Positions 61,234-64,000 of a stretch of 64,000 bases of DNA are shown one piece after another. Source of the DNA: Cardiocondyla obscurior (taxonomy: Eukaryota > Arthropoda > Insecta > Hymenoptera > Formicidae); contig NC_091884.1 of assembly GCF_019399895.1 (NCBI RefSeq), positions 374,501 through 438,500 of the forward strand. Direction: 5' to 3'. The position numbers and the translations under genes were made by a program. Numbering within the stretch: the first letter of the stretch is position 1; every line of letters begins with the position of its first letter. Under the pieces are notes generated by a model that worked only from the letters and a program-made list of their open reading frames with translations, did not search any database and was not told the DNA's origin.

Positions 61234-63411
61234 ACCGCTGGCGCCCGTATATTTTATTCATGAACCGCACGCGGAACACCGGCGCGATTAGGCGGGATAC
61301 CCGTGAAATCGGTTACTCGACATAATCCGGCGACGACATATTTATACCGCGGGAGAGACGAGGCCTCTCGCTCTCGTTTATTCGATCAATCTCGGGCCGC
61401 GACACGTACGAGGCGCGATTACCGGTTAACGAGTTTACTCAAGCCGGTCGTCGGTGATTGTGAATTTTACGGACAACCGGGTTCCTCCTCGTTCGTCGTA
61501 CGAGCGGTTACAGCGGGAGTCGCGTTTAAAAAGACCAGCGTTAACAAAATGAGGTATTTAATCAGACGCGTAATTGACAGTTTTCAACGGGGACGTTCTC
61601 TTTCCGCCGTTCCTATTGTTCGCCCTGATTAAAGCGACGCTATTATCCCGACGAGATATTTTCCGGTATTCCAATATAAAAGAGAGGGCATTCAGTCGTC
61701 GTATCCGCGAATCGCCCGAGATCGGGATCCATAAATCGCCGGTTTGCTCGCACGAATTGACATTCGTAGATAATCGTCGGTAATCAGCGCGGCGGAACTG
61801 CATTCGCGCCCAGTAATTCCTAACAATGTACATCTAATTGGCAGCTCGGAAGTCGCCGTATTGACGTGCCGCTGATAAACCGCCGGCGCGGAGTCGATAT
61901 TTTCGCTATCGCGGTACGGGACTCGCGAATAACAATAATTAATATTCGAAACGACATAAACGGCCGCGAACCCCCGGAATCGTTTAATTGTTGCGCCACG
62001 CGAAATGAATGCTTGCGTACGCGAGCGCGGAACTGAAGGGATAAGGTAAATACCCCGGCGTCCCGCTATCATTATATTGCCGTCCAGTGCTGTTATTATC
62101 TCCACGATAACATGTAATGAATGAGAGAAAACGACCGTGCCATTATCGATAATTTCCCCTCGGGTGCATCGCATCCTTAATGTCCTTGCTTAGGCGGTTT
62201 TCTAATATCCTCGCGAACAAGCCCGGCCCGTTCTCGGAGCGTCTCGGGAAAATAAGATTATCTTAATTATGAGATTACGCCTCTGCGATCTTCTCGCTGA
62301 GAGGATACGCGATGTTTTCTCGGCCGACATTACGGGCGGGCCCCCCCCGAGATACGGCCGGCTGATAAGCCCGACCCGTATCGCTTTTTGACAAATCCGG
62401 AAAGATTAGCTGCGAAGCGAAGACGCGAATCGGCATTCACATTCCGCAATCAGCGTCCGATATAACAAGAAAGCCGCAGCGCGACGTTCGTTATCACAGG
62501 CCGAAGAGCGTGCGCCTGTAATTTTTTTTTTCTTTTGTTTTTTTTTCTTTTTAATTCAATTCAGTGGACGCTCGTGCGCGGTATTTACTCAGAAAATATT
62601 CCGGGGGGGAAACTATCATAACGATGCAAAATTAATTCAATTGACGTTCTCGTTAATTACCAGCGGGTTTTACTTCTACTTGCGTTTCGGCAAAAATTAA
62701 TTCAACGATTAACGTGGAAGATACAGTCAAGTATATTATCATAGGCTCTGTGATCAATTCGCAGGGAGTAACTTTGGATTTATAATCTCAAGGCAAATCC
62801 CGGGACTCTTTGTAAAGTCTGTAAGCCTCTCGTGCCAGCTTTCGTCTATTCTGTTGTGGATAAAAAAAGAAAAGAGAAAAAGAAAGAAAAAAAAAAGGAA
62901 AAAAAAAATTTAACAAGGACGGAAGGGTTGCAGAGAATAACGGGACTTCGCTTCTTCTCACGCGCTCCCTTGAATTAGGAACCGCCTTACGTATCATCTA
63001 ACGGGGTATCCATCTTTCGAAAAGTGTAGGGGGAGATTGCATAAAGAAGAAGTCGACGAAGCGAGCTTCGCGGCGTTCGAATAAAGTGAAATTCGAACTC
63101 GACGGAGGTGAATCGCCCGGCCAAATCGCTCATTTCCCAAGACGATTCGAGGTTGCTCAGCCCTGTATTTAGTTACGCAGCTCTTTGCATCGGAATAATA
63201 CACCGTTATTTTCCGAAATGAATATTTCCCTCGTCGGAAGATTGTGTTTCGCATTAGGAAAATTTCTTTAATGAGTTTCTTTTTAAACGCGCCCGTTTTT
63301 TTCCGAGAAATACTGCCAATTTTTTATCTGATACTTAATTGTAATTAAATCTTAATAGAAATTTCTCTTATCTCGTGTCATTAACATTCTCGCCGTGCCG
63401 CTTAATTTCAG

Positions 63412-63479
63412 ATACGAAAAAGAAAATGGATAGCGAGATTCCAGCTTCAAGTTCGGATACATTTAACATTTTTCTTTGA
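63412..63479 (+). CDS. possible terminal coding exon
   Basis: After GCTTAATTTCAG, the segment reads two bases then TKKKMDSEIPASSSDTFNIF, Leu and a TGA at 63477-63479. The peptide looks genuinely coding and the acceptor is good. A one-base overhang is required upstream; exon 46406-46755 has one, which would make this an alternative last exon 16 kb away, but another unseen gene is equally likely. A possible poly(A) signal is at 63783-63788. Confidence 0.3.
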
Positions 63480-64000
63480 TTAACTTTCAATGATATCGGA
63501 ATACACGCTTTAACGTAGGAAATTTATTAAAATACGATAATTCCGCGTACATCTAGCTTATAAAAAAAAAAGAAAAAAAACGCATCGCTAAACTAACGAG
63601 ATTGCAAATCTGCAACAACTATGTGTATATGCCTAATATGTTTTATCTATTTTGAAACACCGGTTATCACGTCACTTTACTTCTAAAAAATATATAACTA
63701 CGCTCCTCGAAAAATCCATTCTACAAATTTCAGCTAACTTATCTCTATACCAAAAATACCTGTAGGATCCTAGCTCGATCGCAATAAAAAATAAAAAAAA
63801 AAAGAGTACAAAAGCAAATGGTTAGTCATAATGGTCAATCGATCGGCCGATAAATCGGTTTGTGATTCCGTAGAATCAACAGGAGTTAACATCGTTGATT
63901 CGACACGCTCGGACGTCTTAACGACCGGAAATCACAGCCATGTTCTCACCGTGCTTCCTCATCCTAGGGTCCGATCTCTCGTCTCCTCTCCCTTTATCTC

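Larger units (their letters stand above)
48500..63411. other. 15-kb stretch without a defensible gene
   Basis: It contains purine-rich (about 48830-49060, 50938-51000) and pyrimidine-rich islands (49170-49400, 49650-49720, 50500-50660, 56780-57180), the hairpin at 59939-60053, a G-run at 59257-59285, a GGC repeat at 61215-61233 and scattered homeodomain-like TAATTA motifs. Long open frames at 48948-49738 and 61692-62174 look like chance products of skewed or CpG-rich sequence. Three isolated exon-like segments (49768-49973, 60803-60915, 63412-63479) could not be linked. Confidence 0.4.

Noticed and set aside
61692..62174. 160-codon minus strand frame
   Set aside because: CpG-rich DNA lowers stop frequency. 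No recognised domain and no splice context; kept only as a conservation check.
1..64000. tRNA, rRNA, snRNA, CRISPR arrays and transposase genes
   Set aside because: I looked for tRNA B-box-like GGTTCGA motifs, conserved miRNA seeds, regular spaced repeats and transposase-like proteins, and saw none I could support by eye.

Overview
The window looks like nuclear DNA of a hymenopteran insect, most probably an ant. It has spliced genes with short GT-AG introns, AT-rich introns and 3' flanks full of A/T homopolymers, abundant unmethylated-looking CpG, and one gene whose product is clearly an arthropod protein. There is no sign of prokaryotic organisation, rRNA, tRNA, a CRISPR array or a recognisable transposase.

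The one gene identified with certainty is the ant orthologue of pico (Mig-10/RIAM/lamellipodin, MRL family) on the + strand. A likely first coding exon sits at 6933-6987. A 3.0 kb intron follows, then eight compact exons between 9960 and 14459. Splice phases agree at every junction and give a 1079-residue protein: short acidic N-terminus, predicted helix, RA domain, PH domain, Ser-rich linker, and a C-terminus with four LPPPP Ena/VASP-type motifs. About 4.5 kb of AT-rich, non-coding DNA after the stop has the look of a long 3' UTR, with poly(A) signals, Pumilio-type sites and K boxes.

A second + strand gene is inferred between about 43.15 and 48.5 kb from phase-compatible exons: 43152-43339, about 43379-43543, 46406-46755 and 47410-48104, with twin AATAAA signals at 48450-48460. 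It would encode at least about 465 residues. The protein is charged, has a long Glu/Asp run, and matches no family I recognise. Its 5' end is not found. A candidate last exon of another transcript lies at 63412-63479.

The rest (1-6932, 18.95-43.15 kb, 48.5-63.4 kb) holds no gene I can defend. It contains microsatellites, homopurine/homopyrimidine islands, CpG-rich patches, an excess of POU-type octamers, a cluster of C/EBP-like palindromes, a YY1/Pho-like palindrome, and a striking imperfect hairpin at 59939-60053. That hairpin could be a microRNA precursor or a small terminal-inverted-repeat element.

The two genes show no evident functional link. Pico-type proteins connect Ras-like GTPases and phosphoinositides to Ena/VASP-driven actin assembly at the plasma membrane; the role of the second gene is unknown. 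All splice structures are inferred from sequence alone.
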